Assembly (NCBI GenBank): GCA_964572045.1 | Contig: CAZNEI010000002.1 | Span: 72,237 to 136,236 of the forward strand | Source: CBDCKR01 sp964572045 | Lineage (GTDB): Bacteria; Gemmatimonadota; Gemmatimonadetes; Longimicrobiales; Gaopeijiaceae | Direction of reading: 5' to 3' | DNA: 64,000 bases | Shown: positions 50,876 to 60,702 of the stretch, one piece after another | Numbering within the stretch: the first letter of the stretch is position 1 | How the letters are laid out: each line of letters begins with the position of its first letter | Program-made: the position numbers and the translations under genes | Notes under the pieces: generated by a model | Told to the model about the DNA's origin: nothing | Databases searched by the model: none | What the model saw: the letters and a program-made list of their open reading frames with translations, nothing else

Positions 50876-52264
50876 TCAGATGGTGAAGACCCCGTTGCTG
50901 TTCCCGAAGCTCTCGAGGTCTTCGACGCCCAGCTTGTGCAGCAGGTCGAGCATGGCATTGGCCATCGGCGTGCCGATGGGTGCCTTGATGTGACGTCCGC
51001 CCTCAAGCGTGCCATTCGCTCCCCCCACCAGGAAGAGGGGGCAGCGGATGTGGTTGTGGAGGTTGCTGTCAGCCATGGCGGATCCGTACACGATCATGGT
51101 CTTGTCCAGCAGGTTCCCGTCGCCCTCCGTCGTGTTCTTCAGCTTCTCCAGGAAATAGGGCAGCATGGAGACGTGGTAGGTGTTGATCGCGGCGAACTCG
51201 CGCACACGATCCTCGCGGCCGCCGTGGTGCGAGGCCGCGTGGAACGGAGTGCTGACGCCGCTCTCGGGATAGACCCTGGGGGACGCGTCGCGACCCATCT
51301 TCAGAGTGAAGACCCGGGTGGCGTTCGACATGAACGCGAGAACCTGCAGGTCGAACATCAGCTCCATATGCTCGCGGAAGTCGTCCGGAACCCCCACCGG
51401 GGCTTCGGGGATCTCGCGCTCCTCACCACTCTCGTTTTGCGCTTCGACTCGGTGGATGCGTTGCTCGAGCTCGCGGACGTTGTCCGTGTAGAGGTCGAGC
51501 CGGTGCCTGTCGGCAGGTCCGAGGGCATGCTTCAGGGCCGAGATCTCCTCGAGCATCCAATCGAGGATGCTCCGGTCGGTCCGCCTACGCTGGGCACGCT
51601 GCTCGGGCGTGCCGCCGGCCCCGAAGAGTACCTCGAAGACGGCCCGCGGGTCGCGCACCATCGGGAGCGGCTCCGTGGGCGAAGCCCAGCTGATCGTGTC
51701 GGTGTAGGCGCACGCGTACCCGTACGCGCAGCCGCCCGCCTGGTCCACGTTCTCGATGGAGAGCTGGATCGAGGGGATCGGCGTCTCCTGGCCGAGACTC
51801 TTGACGTAGATCTGATCCAACGAGGTGCCGATGAAGACGTCGGATCCCTCGGTCTGCTTCGGATGCGCCTGAGTCAGGAACACCGCAGTGGTGCGGAAGT
51901 GGTCACCGCCGATCTCCTGCGCGGAGAACGCGTCGGCCATCCTCGCGTCGGTGTTGCTGATGATCGTCAGGTAATCGCGGTACGGTTCAAGGGAAACGAG
52001 GCTTGTGGGAGAGAGGTCGAAGTCGCTTCCCGCGGCCTTCGGCGCCCAGAGGTTCAGGGACTCGCCGAGCTCGTTGCAGCCCGCGGCCCCATGCACCTGC
52101 TCGATGCACACCAGGCGGGCCCGCTCGACCGACTTCGCCGCCGCCGTCGACGCCCATGCCCGCCGCGCCGGAACCATCGCGTCGAGCAGCGGGAGGCCCA
52201 TGAAGGTGCCCATCCCGCGCAGAAGGGTCCGTCGTGAGATGTGCTTTCCGGTGATAAACTCCAT
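50876..52264 (-). CDS. DUF1552 protein with Tat signal
   Basis: A 462-aa protein of the DUF1552 family. A twin-arginine signal, ISRRTLLRGMGTFMGLPLL, predicts export in a folded state. The family hallmark H-x-x-S-H-H is seen as FHAASHHGG at about residue 345, a likely metal site. The body has IVYGSAMADSNLHNH and LFLVGG segments like sulfatase-fold proteins. It lies 102 nt downstream of the DUF1592 gene and is transcribed in the same direction; these two families are commonly adjacent in Planctomycetes, Acidobacteria and related groups. No reaction is known for certain. Confidence 0.88.
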   Translation of the reverse strand: MEFITGKHISRRTLLRGMGTFMGLPLLDAMVPARRAWASTAAAKSVERARLVCIEQVHGAAGCNELGESLNLWAPKAAGSDFDLSPTSLVSLEPYRDYLTIISNTDARMADAFSAQEIGGDHFRTTAVFLTQAHPKQTEGSDVFIGTSLDQIYVKSLGQETPIPSIQLSIENVDQAGGCAYGYACAYTDTISWASPTEPLPMVRDPRAVFEVLFGAGGTPEQRAQRRRTDRSILDWMLEEISALKHALGPADRHRLDLYTDNVRELEQRIHRVEAQNESGEEREIPEAPVGVPDDFREHMELMFDLQVLAFMSNATRVFTLKMGRDASPRVYPESGVSTPFHAASHHGGREDRVREFAAINTYHVSMLPYFLEKLKNTTEGDGNLLDKTMIVYGSAMADSNLHNHIRCPLFLVGGANGTLEGGRHIKAPIGTPMANAMLDLLHKLGVEDLESFGNSNGVFTI

Positions 52265-52366
52265 CGATCCGACCTTGTCTTGAGTGTTCGTCCTTCAGAC
52301 GGAAGTCACGGGTGCGTGGCCCCTCGCACACCTTGCGCGGCGCTTATCGCCACCGGCTGAGCCGCG

Positions 52367-54877
52367 CTACAAGCCCGCAGCGTCCGTCACCTGTTCCTCC
52401 ACTAGCGTCGTGCGGAAGGCCGGACTCGTAACGACCCCCACTACGAACGATGAGAAGCGATATCCGTGCTCCGCAGCGTCGCGCGTAATCCTTCGCACCG
52501 TCGGCATATCGAAGTACTCGACGCGCCGGCCCAGCCCGTAGGCCATGAGGTTCGACGTGAAGACTCGGTGGAAGACCTCGGGACGGCTCAAAAGGGCCGC
52601 CCGGAGGTCGGCCGGGCCGGCCAGCTGAGTGCCGTCGTAGAGCTCCCCGACCGGGTCGATCGGATTGCCCTCGTCCCGAATCCGCCAGGCTCCGGTCACG
52701 TCGAAGTTCTCCAGCGCCAGGCCGATGGGGTCGATGACCTGATGGCATGCCATGCACACCGGATTCGCGCGGTGCTGTTCCATCCGCTCCCGCACCGTGC
52801 GGAAGCGTCCGTCGTCGGCCCCGTCCGTCTCCTCGAAGGCCGGCACGTCGGGCGGAGGCGGTGGGGGGGGCGTGCCGATGAGGACCTCCAGGACCCATTT
52901 GCCGCGAAGCACCGGAGACGTGCGGCCGGCGTGAGACGTCATCGAGAGGATGCTCCCGTGCCCCAGCAGGCCGCGCCGTTTGTCATCGGGATAAGCGACC
53001 CTCTGGAACTCCGGCCCCGTGATCCCAGGAACGCCGTAGTGCCGGGCGAGTCGCTCGTTCACGAACGTGTAGTCAGCCGTGAGAAGCTCAAGAACGCTCC
53101 GGTCCTCGCGGATGAGGTGCGCGAAGAGGAGCTCGGTCTCGCGGACCATCGCATCGGCGAGGGTGTCATCGAAGTACGGGTAGTCGAGGGCGTCCGGATG
53201 GAGCTGCTCCAGATCCTGGAGGCGGAGCCACTGCGCTCCGAAGCGCCGGGCGAGGGCCTCCTGACCCCGCGGGTCCCTCAGCATGCGTCGGGTCTGGTGC
53301 TCCAGCTCGCGGGGGCTGGAAAGAGCCCCTCGCTCGGCCGCGTCCAGCAGCTCCGCATCGGGGGGAGCTCCCCAGAGAAAGAACGAGAGCCGGGAGGCCA
53401 GGTCGACATCGCTGATGGGAACGACCTCTCCGGAACGCGCCCCGGCGGGTCGCTCCTCCATGCGGAAGAGGAAGTGCGGGCTCGCCAGGATGGCCTGGAG
53501 CGCCGTGCGCACGCCGAGCTCGAAGTTGCCCTGCACCGCTCCGCGGTCGTAGAAGCCCATGAGGGCTCTGATGTCGGAGTGGCCGAGAGGGCGCCGGTAT
53601 GCCTGAGCGCCCAGCCGCGTAAGGATGCTCTGGGCGCAGGGGTGCGCTTCCTCGGGCGACGTCGGACGGCAGGTGAACACCCGACGGCGGGTCGGCGTGT
53701 CCGAGACGCCCGTCACCTCGTAGGGCCCGAGGATCGTGAGCCGCTGCAGGTGCGGCAGCGTCGTGACGCCGTAGCCGATCCCGATCTGGCCGTCGGCCAG
53801 CGTATGGTCGATGGGTCGGATCAGGTCGTCCACCTCGCCCTCGAAGCGGCGGAGGAAGGCCGCGGTGACCCTCCGCGGGCCGGCCTTCACGTAAATCGAG
53901 TCCGTGCGCAGGTTGAGGCCGCTCGGCTCCGATTCGTGCATCCAGCGGTCGACGGTCAGAAGGGCCACACGGGCGCCGTCGACCGACACCTCAATCTGCT
54001 CGTGCCCGAACGTCCGACCGAACACCTCGCCCTCGACCGCGGGATAGGGCTGAATGTGGAAGACGTACCGGCCGTCGGCCGGAAAATTGTGGATCACGGA
54101 GACGCCGCCTCGAGTGCCGAATGGCGCTCCCTCGACCCGATCCTTCTGGGACTGAGTGCGGGGCAGGCGGTAGCGGGTGGACTGGGGCTCCACCTCGGGA
54201 TCTCCCACGGCAATCCGGCTGACGTGGCTGGCGGCGCGCAGGTAGCCCTCCATTACGGTGGCCGACGGCATCTGGACGTCGGCGATGTTGTCGAAATTGG
54301 CGCTCTTGGTGTCGAGGGGAAGGAACGTCGCGACATCTATCTGGAGACCGAGGAGGTCCTGCACGGCGGCGGCGTACTCGGCCCGGTTGAGCCGCTGGAA
54401 CGTCCTCCAACCCGGGTTGGGTTCTTGGGCCGCCGCTTCGTCGACGCGCCGCTCGAGCTCCTCCACCAGGATCGTGAGGGTGTCGCCTCCGGGACGCGGC
54501 ATCCCGCGCGGCGGCATCATGCCCGCGCGGAGCTTCCGGATGATCTTCTCGGCGGTCTCGGCCATCGCGGGAGCCTTGTCGACCTCGAACCCGATCAGCG
54601 AAAGGTTGCCGGTGAGCATGACATCGTTGTGGCACGCCATGCAGTAACGCTGGACGATCAGGGTCAGTTCCTCTGCGGAAAGATCCTCGCTCGTCCGGTG
54701 GGCTGCGGTGGCGGGCGTCGCCCGGAGCTCCGGAGCGGAAGCGGGAGGAGCCGGTGGGACCAGCGGATCGGCGGCCGACGGAACCGATACAGCCACGCGC
54801 CTAGCCGCGTCGGCGGTCTGGCCCTGGAGTACGAGCAAAACCCCCAGCGCGACGAGCGCCACACTCACTGATTTCAT
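52367..54877 (-). CDS. DUF1587/1595/1592/1588/1585 cytochrome-like protein
   Basis: An 836-aa exported protein. After a signal peptide (VALGVLLVLQGQTADA) a cytochrome-c-type C-x-x-C-H is seen at 79-83 (YCMACHND). Then come the planctomycete-type DUF1587, DUF1595, DUF1592, DUF1588 and DUF1585 regions in the usual order, with a second CMACH around residue 730. Two haem sites suggest electron transfer outside the membrane. GAGG precedes ATG 54877. Together with the DUF1552 gene this is a recognised but uncharacterised pair, proposed by others to degrade polymers. Confidence 0.88.
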   Translation of the reverse strand: MKSVSVALVALGVLLVLQGQTADAARRVAVSVPSAADPLVPPAPPASAPELRATPATAAHRTSEDLSAEELTLIVQRYCMACHNDVMLTGNLSLIGFEVDKAPAMAETAEKIIRKLRAGMMPPRGMPRPGGDTLTILVEELERRVDEAAAQEPNPGWRTFQRLNRAEYAAAVQDLLGLQIDVATFLPLDTKSANFDNIADVQMPSATVMEGYLRAASHVSRIAVGDPEVEPQSTRYRLPRTQSQKDRVEGAPFGTRGGVSVIHNFPADGRYVFHIQPYPAVEGEVFGRTFGHEQIEVSVDGARVALLTVDRWMHESEPSGLNLRTDSIYVKAGPRRVTAAFLRRFEGEVDDLIRPIDHTLADGQIGIGYGVTTLPHLQRLTILGPYEVTGVSDTPTRRRVFTCRPTSPEEAHPCAQSILTRLGAQAYRRPLGHSDIRALMGFYDRGAVQGNFELGVRTALQAILASPHFLFRMEERPAGARSGEVVPISDVDLASRLSFFLWGAPPDAELLDAAERGALSSPRELEHQTRRMLRDPRGQEALARRFGAQWLRLQDLEQLHPDALDYPYFDDTLADAMVRETELLFAHLIREDRSVLELLTADYTFVNERLARHYGVPGITGPEFQRVAYPDDKRRGLLGHGSILSMTSHAGRTSPVLRGKWVLEVLIGTPPPPPPPDVPAFEETDGADDGRFRTVRERMEQHRANPVCMACHQVIDPIGLALENFDVTGAWRIRDEGNPIDPVGELYDGTQLAGPADLRAALLSRPEVFHRVFTSNLMAYGLGRRVEYFDMPTVRRITRDAAEHGYRFSSFVVGVVTSPAFRTTLVEEQVTDAAGL

Positions 54878-55181
54878 GCTTACCTCACGCCGTACGCCGA
54901 GTCTCTGCCTACGGACGCGGCCACGACCTCTAACAGACTTAGGATGGAACTGCCGACACAATAGCCTCGATCGCGCCGTCTTGGCCAGTGGAGGAGCCTG
55001 AGGGTCGAGCGAGGTTCGATGGGCGGCGGCGGCGTCCGATCGCGGTTCTCCGCCCCGCCCTGATCGTACGCGGTGTGGGTGGGGGACGGCAGCCGGCGGC
55101 CGAGGCCACTGGACCCCGAGGACCGCTCGGGCCTAGTCTTGTGATGTCGCTCTGTGTTCGCACAAGTCGGAGGAGAGCCGT
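54878..55181. other. Divergent intergenic region
   Basis: A 304-nt gap between the DUF1592 gene and the secreted NTF2-like gene at 55182. No gene or clear promoter box is seen. Confidence 0.5.
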
Positions 55182-55661
55182 ATGGGCGGATCGAGATGGG
55201 GCTGGACGAGCGTGCTGATCGCGGTCGGATGCCTTCTCACGAGCTCGCCGGCCGGGCTGACCGGCCAGGAGGCCGAAGTCCTGGCGGTCGTCGATCAGAT
55301 CTTCGAGGGGATGCGCACGGCCGACGCCGAGATGGTGAGGGAGGTATTCGCCGCGGAGGCACGCTTCGCCGCCATCGACGCGAGCGAGGGTCCGGAGAGG
55401 ATCCGGGGACAGTCGGTCGACGGCTGGCTCGGGGCCATCGGGCGGTCGGAAGGAAGCTGGGACGAGCAGATCTACGATGTCGAGGTGAAAGTCGACGGGA
55501 ATATGGCCTCGGTCTGGGCCCCCTACACCTTCTACCGGGACGGGGAGATCAGCCACTGCGGGATCAACTCGATCGAGCTTCTCCGCGACGCCGACGGCTG
55601 GAAGGTCACGCAGATCTCGGACACGAGGAAGCGGGAAGGGTGCCCCGACCCCCTGGGGTAG
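55182..55661 (+). CDS. Secreted NTF2-like protein
   Basis: A 159-aa exported protein. A signal peptide (VLIAVGCLLTSSPAGLTGQ) precedes an NTF2-like domain with the helix VLAVVDQIFEGMRTADAEMV, then DVEVKVDGNMASVWAPYTFY and WKVTQISDT, typical of SnoaL/DUF4440-type folds. The HCGINS segment holds the single mature-region cysteine before CPDPLG at the end. GGAGGAGA precedes ATG 55182. It is the third NTF2-like gene in the window, distinct in sequence from those at 35448 and 36243. Ligand and role are unknown. Confidence 0.8.
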   Translation: MGGSRWGWTSVLIAVGCLLTSSPAGLTGQEAEVLAVVDQIFEGMRTADAEMVREVFAAEARFAAIDASEGPERIRGQSVDGWLGAIGRSEGSWDEQIYDVEVKVDGNMASVWAPYTFYRDGEISHCGINSIELLRDADGWKVTQISDTRKREGCPDPLG

Positions 55662-55804
55662 GCGTGGGCCCGGCGTGGGTCGGGGATCGGCGAATCGATA
55701 CGCGATCGGTACAGGAGTGTGGGCGCGAGCCCGGACTCCGCGGCTAGCGTCCACGCCGTGTGTTCCTGGCCCGTGTTCCTGATCCACGTCACAGGAGGGA
55801 CCCC

Positions 55805-57352
55805 GTGAGACGCCACCAGACCCGCCCCTTGACCCGTCGCGCCTTCCTCGCGTCCGCCGCTGGCGCTTCAGCGGTCGCCGTCCTCTCACCCGAGACGATC
55901 GTGGCCGACCCGTACGCTCCATGGATGCTCCGGCGGGAGCCGACCCCAGAGCCGATCCGCATCCGCGGTCGGGTCGTGGTCTCCGGAGCGGGCGTGCCGC
56001 GCGTCGGCATCACGGACGGCCGCAGTGTGGTTCGGACGGAGGACGACGGGCGGTTTGAGCTCCTGAGCTCGACCGATCGTCAGTTTGTCTCGTGCAGCCT
56101 GCCTTCCGGATATCGCATTCCCGTCAATCCCACTGGAACAGCGCGCTGCTACAGGTCCATTCGGCCCGACCGGCGCGGGGAGATGGACGCGCTCTTCGAG
56201 CTCGAGCGCCTTGAGAGATCCGACGACTCGCACACCATGCTCCTGGTCCCCGACCCGCAGACTCAGAACAGTTGGGAGATGGACAAGCTGCACACGCTGA
56301 GCGTGCCCGATCTCCAGGCGACAATCCGGTCGCTCGGGGATCGGGAGGCCTTCGGCGTCGCCTGCGGCGACATCATGTACGACGACCTCTCCCTGTACCC
56401 CGAGTACGAGCGGGCCGTCCAGCGGATCGGGGTCCCGTTCTTCCAGGTCGTGGGGAACCACGACCTGGACCTTGAGAGCGGGTTGGACGAGGAGTCGACC
56501 CAGACCTTCTCGGAACGCTTCGGCCCCCCCTACTACTCCTTCGACAGGGGCGCCGTCCACTACGTGGTGCTCGACGACGTCTTCTACCACGGTGCCGGAT
56601 ACATCGGCTATGTCCCCCAGGACCAGCTCCGGTGGCTCGAGGAGGACTTGGCGGGAGTGGAAGCCGGCCGGACTGTAATCGTCGCCCTTCACATTCCCGT
56701 TCAGGGCACGCGCCACGTCCGCACTCAGGCCGCGACCCCAGCCAATACCGTGTCGGTCACGAACCGACAGAGACTCTATCGGCTGCTCGAGCCGTTCCGC
56801 GCCCACATCGTGTGTGGCCACACCCACGAGAACGACCATAACTACGAGAATGGCGTCCACGAGCACATGAGCGGCACCGTCTGCGGGGCGTGGTGGAGCG
56901 GTCCCATCTGCGGGGACGGCACGCCGCACGGCTACAGCGTCTACGACGTAGACGGCGAGCAGGTCACCTGGCGCTACAAATCTACCGGCCACGATGCGGA
57001 ACATCAGCTCCGGGCGTACCGGTCCGAGCCGACCGGAAGCGAGCGGCAGGAGGTTGTGGCCAACGTATGGGACGCGGACGAGCGATGGACGGTGGTGTGG
57101 TACGAGGACGGTGAACGGCGAGGTGTGATGAGACGGCGCGTGGGTTTCGACCCGGTGAGCGTGCGGATCCACTCGGGAGACCAGTTGCCGCCCCGGCGCC
57201 CGTGGGTAGAGCCCTATCCGCGGTACCTGTACTACGCGTCGACGTCACCAGACGCGGCGGACGTGCGGATCGAGGCTACCGACCCCTTCGGGCGCACCTA
57301 CTCGGCCAGTGCGAGCCCCCTCCCCCAGGAGATGCCGGCCTGGCCTGCGTAG
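55805..57352 (+). CDS. Tat-exported calcineurin-like metallophosphoesterase (MetallophosN/C type)
   Basis: A 515-aa protein starting at GTG 55805 with AGGAGGG upstream. Tat signal: LTRRAFLASAAGASAVAVL. Residues 50-120 form an N-terminal Ig-like domain. The two-metal site is seen as DPQTQN, CGDIMYDD, GNHD, VALHIPV and GHTHENDH, so the first D-x-H is replaced by D-P-Q as in many exported members. A C-terminal beta domain with YDVDGEQVTWRYKSTG follows, giving the MetallophosN-Metallophos-MetallophosC order. It hydrolyses phosphoesters outside the membrane; the substrate is unknown. It follows the NTF2-like gene by 143 nt. Confidence 0.88.
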   Translation: MRRHQTRPLTRRAFLASAAGASAVAVLSPETIVADPYAPWMLRREPTPEPIRIRGRVVVSGAGVPRVGITDGRSVVRTEDDGRFELLSSTDRQFVSCSLPSGYRIPVNPTGTARCYRSIRPDRRGEMDALFELERLERSDDSHTMLLVPDPQTQNSWEMDKLHTLSVPDLQATIRSLGDREAFGVACGDIMYDDLSLYPEYERAVQRIGVPFFQVVGNHDLDLESGLDEESTQTFSERFGPPYYSFDRGAVHYVVLDDVFYHGAGYIGYVPQDQLRWLEEDLAGVEAGRTVIVALHIPVQGTRHVRTQAATPANTVSVTNRQRLYRLLEPFRAHIVCGHTHENDHNYENGVHEHMSGTVCGAWWSGPICGDGTPHGYSVYDVDGEQVTWRYKSTGHDAEHQLRAYRSEPTGSERQEVVANVWDADERWTVVWYEDGERRGVMRRRVGFDPVSVRIHSGDQLPPRRPWVEPYPRYLYYASTSPDAADVRIEATDPFGRTYSASASPLPQEMPAWPA

Positions 57353-57499
57353 TGATGGAAGGCGCACCTCGAGAGCGCGGCGATCCCTGCGAGCAACATC
57401 GAGGCAGAAAGGTGGTGCCCAGGTGCGGCGAAGCCCACAAGAGTCGCAACTCCCCTGCGGCGGGCGCCGCGCTCCCGCGACCACACACGGAGAATGGAC

Positions 57500-58249
57500 A
57501 TGACGACCCTGAATGCCAAGCAGTTGGAGATGTGCTCGGAGAGCCGGTGGGATTTTTCGGATTTGGGGGCTTTGTTCATCAATTGCACCCTGAAGCCATC
57601 CCCGGGGATCTCGCACACCGAGGGACTGATCGATATTTCCCGCGCCATCCTGGAAGAGAACGGGGTAAGCGTGGAGGTCTTGCGTGCGGTGGACTACGAC
57701 ATCGCCTACGGCGTCTGGCCCGACATGACCGAGCACGGGTGGGAGAAGGACGACTGGCCGGCCATCCTCGAAAGGGTCATGGGTGCCGACATTCTCGTCC
57801 TCACCTCACCGATCTGGCTCGGCGAGAAGTCGTCGATCTGCACCAAGGTGATCGAGCGTCTGTACGCGGCCTCCGGTCAGCTCAACCGCGACGGCCAGTA
57901 CGCCTATTACGGGCGCGTCGGGGGATGCCTTATCACGGGAAACGAGGACGGGGCCAAGCACTGCTCGATGAACATCCTTTACTCACTCCAGCACCTCGGC
58001 TATGTAATCCCGCCCCAGGCCGATGCGGGCTGGATCGGGGAGGCGGGCCCCGGCCCTTCGTATCTTGACCCCGGATCGGGCGGCCCGGAGAACGACTTCA
58101 CGAACCGCAACACGACCTTCATGACTTGGAATCTCCTGCACCTGGCGCGCATGGTGAAAGATGCGGGTGGCGTTCCGGCTCATGGGAACCAGCGGGCGGC
58201 GTGGGATGCAGGGTGCAAGCCGGACTTCGCGAACCCGGACTACCGTTGA
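57500..58249 (+). CDS. Flavodoxin-like NAD(P)H-dependent oxidoreductase
   Basis: A 249-aa flavodoxin-fold protein. The FMN phosphate loop is seen as INCTLKPSPGISHTEGL, the TSPIWLGEKSS segment after the third strand contacts the isoalloxazine ring, and GGCLITGNEDGAKH follows. Such proteins are FMN-dependent reductases of quinones, azo or iron compounds. ATG 57500 is chosen because GGAGA lies about 7 nt upstream; the ATG at 57494 is too close to it. No signal peptide, so cytoplasmic. It stands between the phosphoesterase and methyltransferase genes. Confidence 0.85.
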   Translation: MTTLNAKQLEMCSESRWDFSDLGALFINCTLKPSPGISHTEGLIDISRAILEENGVSVEVLRAVDYDIAYGVWPDMTEHGWEKDDWPAILERVMGADILVLTSPIWLGEKSSICTKVIERLYAASGQLNRDGQYAYYGRVGGCLITGNEDGAKHCSMNILYSLQHLGYVIPPQADAGWIGEAGPGPSYLDPGSGGPENDFTNRNTTFMTWNLLHLARMVKDAGGVPAHGNQRAAWDAGCKPDFANPDYR

Positions 58250-58538
58250 GGCCCCAGGGCGAGAGGGACCGGACGCGATGCGAGGGGACTTCCGTACCGT
58301 GAGCTCGGACGCGAGGCTGTGATCGAGCGCGCTCGTGGGGACTTCTTCGGTCCCGGCGGTGGACCCCTGCGCCCCAGGGGAGGTCCTTTTCCTCCAGGGA
58401 AGACCGTGGCCGGATGCTTCTGCGTGGCCCGGGCCACGAACGGGAGCGGACGCCGCCATCGGGAGGGACGGGGGCCATCGTCGGACCCTCTCGCCACCGG
58501 AGGTTCGCACGGGCCCGCCACCGGGATCTGAGCCCCAG

Positions 58539-59201
58539 ATGACGCGGAGTACTCCTTACCTCCCGGACGACTTGCGCTCCTACCTGATCGATCACTCGGT
58601 CCGCGAGTCCGACGTGATGCGACGGCTGAGGGAAGAGACGGCGGCCCTCCCCGATTCCAACATGCAGATCGGGCCGGAGCAGGGGCAGTTTATGGCGTTG
58701 CTGGTCGAACTGGTTGGTGCCCAACAGGCGCTCGAGGTCGGGACCTTTACCGGCTACAGCGCCCTCGCCGTGGCGGCCGCGCTCCCCGAGCACGGACGCC
58801 TCGTGGCGTGCGATGTGAGCGAGGAGTGGACCGCGGTCGCCCGGCGGTACTGGAAGGAGGCCGGAGTCGCGCACAAGATCGAGCTTCGGCTGGCTCCGGC
58901 CGCGGACACCCTCGATGCCCTTCTCGGCGAAGGTGGAGAGGGCCGATTCGACTTCGCCTTCATCGACGCGGACAAGGAGGGATACGACGGCTACTACGAG
59001 CGGGCGCTCAGACTCGTCCGGGCCGGCGGACTCATCGCCATCGACAACACGCTTTGGGGGGGAAACGTGGTCGACCGGTCGGTGACGGACGACGCCACGG
59101 AGGCGATCCGGCGGCTGAACGAAAAACTGGCGGCCGACGCCAGGATCTCCTTGAGCATGGTGCCCATAGGGGACGGGCTCTCGCTCGCCAGGGTTCGTTA
59201 G
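58539..59201 (+). CDS. SAM-dependent O-methyltransferase, caffeoyl-CoA OMT type
   Basis: A 220-aa class I methyltransferase. Motif I ALEVGTFTGYSALAVA is at 64-79, the acidic SAM ribose contact follows in LVACDVSEEW, and FDFAFIDADKEGYDGYYE carries the metal- and substrate-binding aspartates of the cation-dependent O-methyltransferase_3 family. DNTLWGGNVVD is the usual late loop. The full-length family is about 215-225 aa, which supports ATG 58539. It methylates catechol-like hydroxyls; the substrate is unknown. A perfect 6-bp hairpin follows its stop immediately. Confidence 0.9.
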   Translation: MTRSTPYLPDDLRSYLIDHSVRESDVMRRLREETAALPDSNMQIGPEQGQFMALLVELVGAQQALEVGTFTGYSALAVAAALPEHGRLVACDVSEEWTAVARRYWKEAGVAHKIELRLAPAADTLDALLGEGGEGRFDFAFIDADKEGYDGYYERALRLVRAGGLIAIDNTLWGGNVVDRSVTDDATEAIRRLNEKLAADARISLSMVPIGDGLSLARVR

Positions 59202-59203
59202 GG

Positions 59204-59219
59204 TCTCGCCGGCGCGAGA
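59204..59219 (+). terminator. Hairpin after the O-methyltransferase
   Basis: TCTCGC, loop CGGC and GCGAGA form a perfect 6-bp stem 2 nt after the stop. A second, imperfect stem (CGGGAGCGC and GCGCTTCCCG) lies at 59221-59242. Together they look like a terminator for the plus strand, without a T-run. Confidence 0.5.
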
Positions 59220-59463
59220 GCGGGAGCGCGGAGCGCTTCCCGCGCCCCCGGAGGCCGGGGACGGGATTTCCGGCGGGGCCGGCGCGCTCGCTCCGCCCCC
59301 GCGACGACATGGAGAAGGCGCCGCGCGGCGGTGAAGCGGGCGAGGGTGGCCCGCGACGACAATCTCTCGACCGCTGCCGGTCCAGCGCGACCCGTGGCGC
59401 CCGGGCCATCCCAGCCTTGTTGCCGCGCCGGGGGCGGTTCGTTTCGCCGCCCTTCGGCTTGAC

Positions 59464-60702
59464 TCAGGCGGACAATCCCCTCGCCGCGATCTCCCAAACC
59501 GCCTCGACACGATCGTTCCGGATCGCATACATCTGGTCGTAGAGATTCACGACCGGGTCGCAGTGCGACACGATCAGGTCGATCTTGTCGCCGACGCGGT
59601 ACGTCCTCGACGGATTGTCGTAGCGCAGCGTGCCGAACTCGTCCGAGCCGGACGTATAGCTCATTCCCGTCTCCCCCTTCACGATCGCCCAGGGCCGGTT
59701 GATCGTGCACGCCTTGGCGCCGGCGTCCGTCGTGGCGCGCCCCTCGTACTGGTCGTTGAGCACCGTCGTGAGGACCGTGAGCGAGGGTTGGAAATCCGAG
59801 TAGACGTCGGCGTCGGTGGCTCCGCCGATCGCGAGGTACTGCGCATCCATGAAGACGAAGCTGCCCACCTGGACATCTGTAAAGCCCGGCGTCTCGTGGT
59901 CAATGTTGTAGGTGCCGGTGCCGCCGCCGCTGAAGATCTCCGTATTGAGGCCCGCCCGCTCCATCTGGGCGCAGGTCTCCGCGGCGGGCGCGAGCCGCTC
60001 GAGCGTCTGAGCCCTGCGCGCCTCGAATCCGTGGACGTGCTGCGATCCCCCGTCGTAGCAGAGCATCCCCTTCAGGCGGAGCCCCGGCAGCCGGTCGACG
60101 AGCTGGGCCAGCTCGACCGCGGGCCTCCCCGGCGGGATGCCCGTGCGATGCCCTCCGGAGTCGACGTCGACCACGATGTCGGCCGTCACGCCTTCGGCGA
60201 CGGCGGCGTCGGAGAGATCACGCGCGTTTTGCGGACTGTCGGTGGCTTGGACGAACTCGGGGCACCACTGCCGGAGGTTCATGGCCCGCTCGATCTTTCT
60301 CGGGGTCACGTTGCTCGTGGTCAGCAGGATGCGGTCGATTCCATGCTCGTACATCGCCACCGCCTCGCTGACCTTTGCCGTGCAGATGCCCACCGAGCCG
60401 CTTTCGATCTGCATCCGTGCGATGGCGGGAGTCTTGTGTGTCTTGGCGTGGGGACGACTCGCGATGCCGTTCGCGGAGACCGTCCTCTGCATCACGGCCA
60501 GATTCGACTCGAGCGCGTCGAGGTCCACGCACAGGGCCGGCGTGTCGAGGTCCCACTTGGAGATGTCGAGCTTCTCAAGGCCCTCAGGGCCAAGAGCCTT
60601 CATGTCCGCCGCCGTATACCCCCTTACCGAGGCTGGACCGACGATGGCCGCCACGCCGACGCGCTTCAGAAAGTGGCGGCGGGATACGGAGTTGCTGCTC
60701 AT
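59464..60702 (-). CDS. Tat-exported D-threonine aldolase-like PLP enzyme
   Basis: A 412-aa fold-type III PLP enzyme of the D-threonine aldolase / D-serine dehydratase group. The N-terminus is a twin-arginine signal, VSRRHFLKRVGVAAIVGP, rare for this family. The PLP lysine is K87 in RPHAKTHK. Near the end, H380 and D382 (SHCDPVVNLYD) form the metal site. The H-x-D pattern is that of D-threonine aldolases, whereas D-serine dehydratases have H-x-C. It may cleave D-threonine or another D-3-hydroxy amino acid in the periplasm. GGAGAGG precedes ATG 60702. Confidence 0.87.
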   Translation of the reverse strand: MSSNSVSRRHFLKRVGVAAIVGPASVRGYTAADMKALGPEGLEKLDISKWDLDTPALCVDLDALESNLAVMQRTVSANGIASRPHAKTHKTPAIARMQIESGSVGICTAKVSEAVAMYEHGIDRILLTTSNVTPRKIERAMNLRQWCPEFVQATDSPQNARDLSDAAVAEGVTADIVVDVDSGGHRTGIPPGRPAVELAQLVDRLPGLRLKGMLCYDGGSQHVHGFEARRAQTLERLAPAAETCAQMERAGLNTEIFSGGGTGTYNIDHETPGFTDVQVGSFVFMDAQYLAIGGATDADVYSDFQPSLTVLTTVLNDQYEGRATTDAGAKACTINRPWAIVKGETGMSYTSGSDEFGTLRYDNPSRTYRVGDKIDLIVSHCDPVVNLYDQMYAIRNDRVEAVWEIAARGLSA

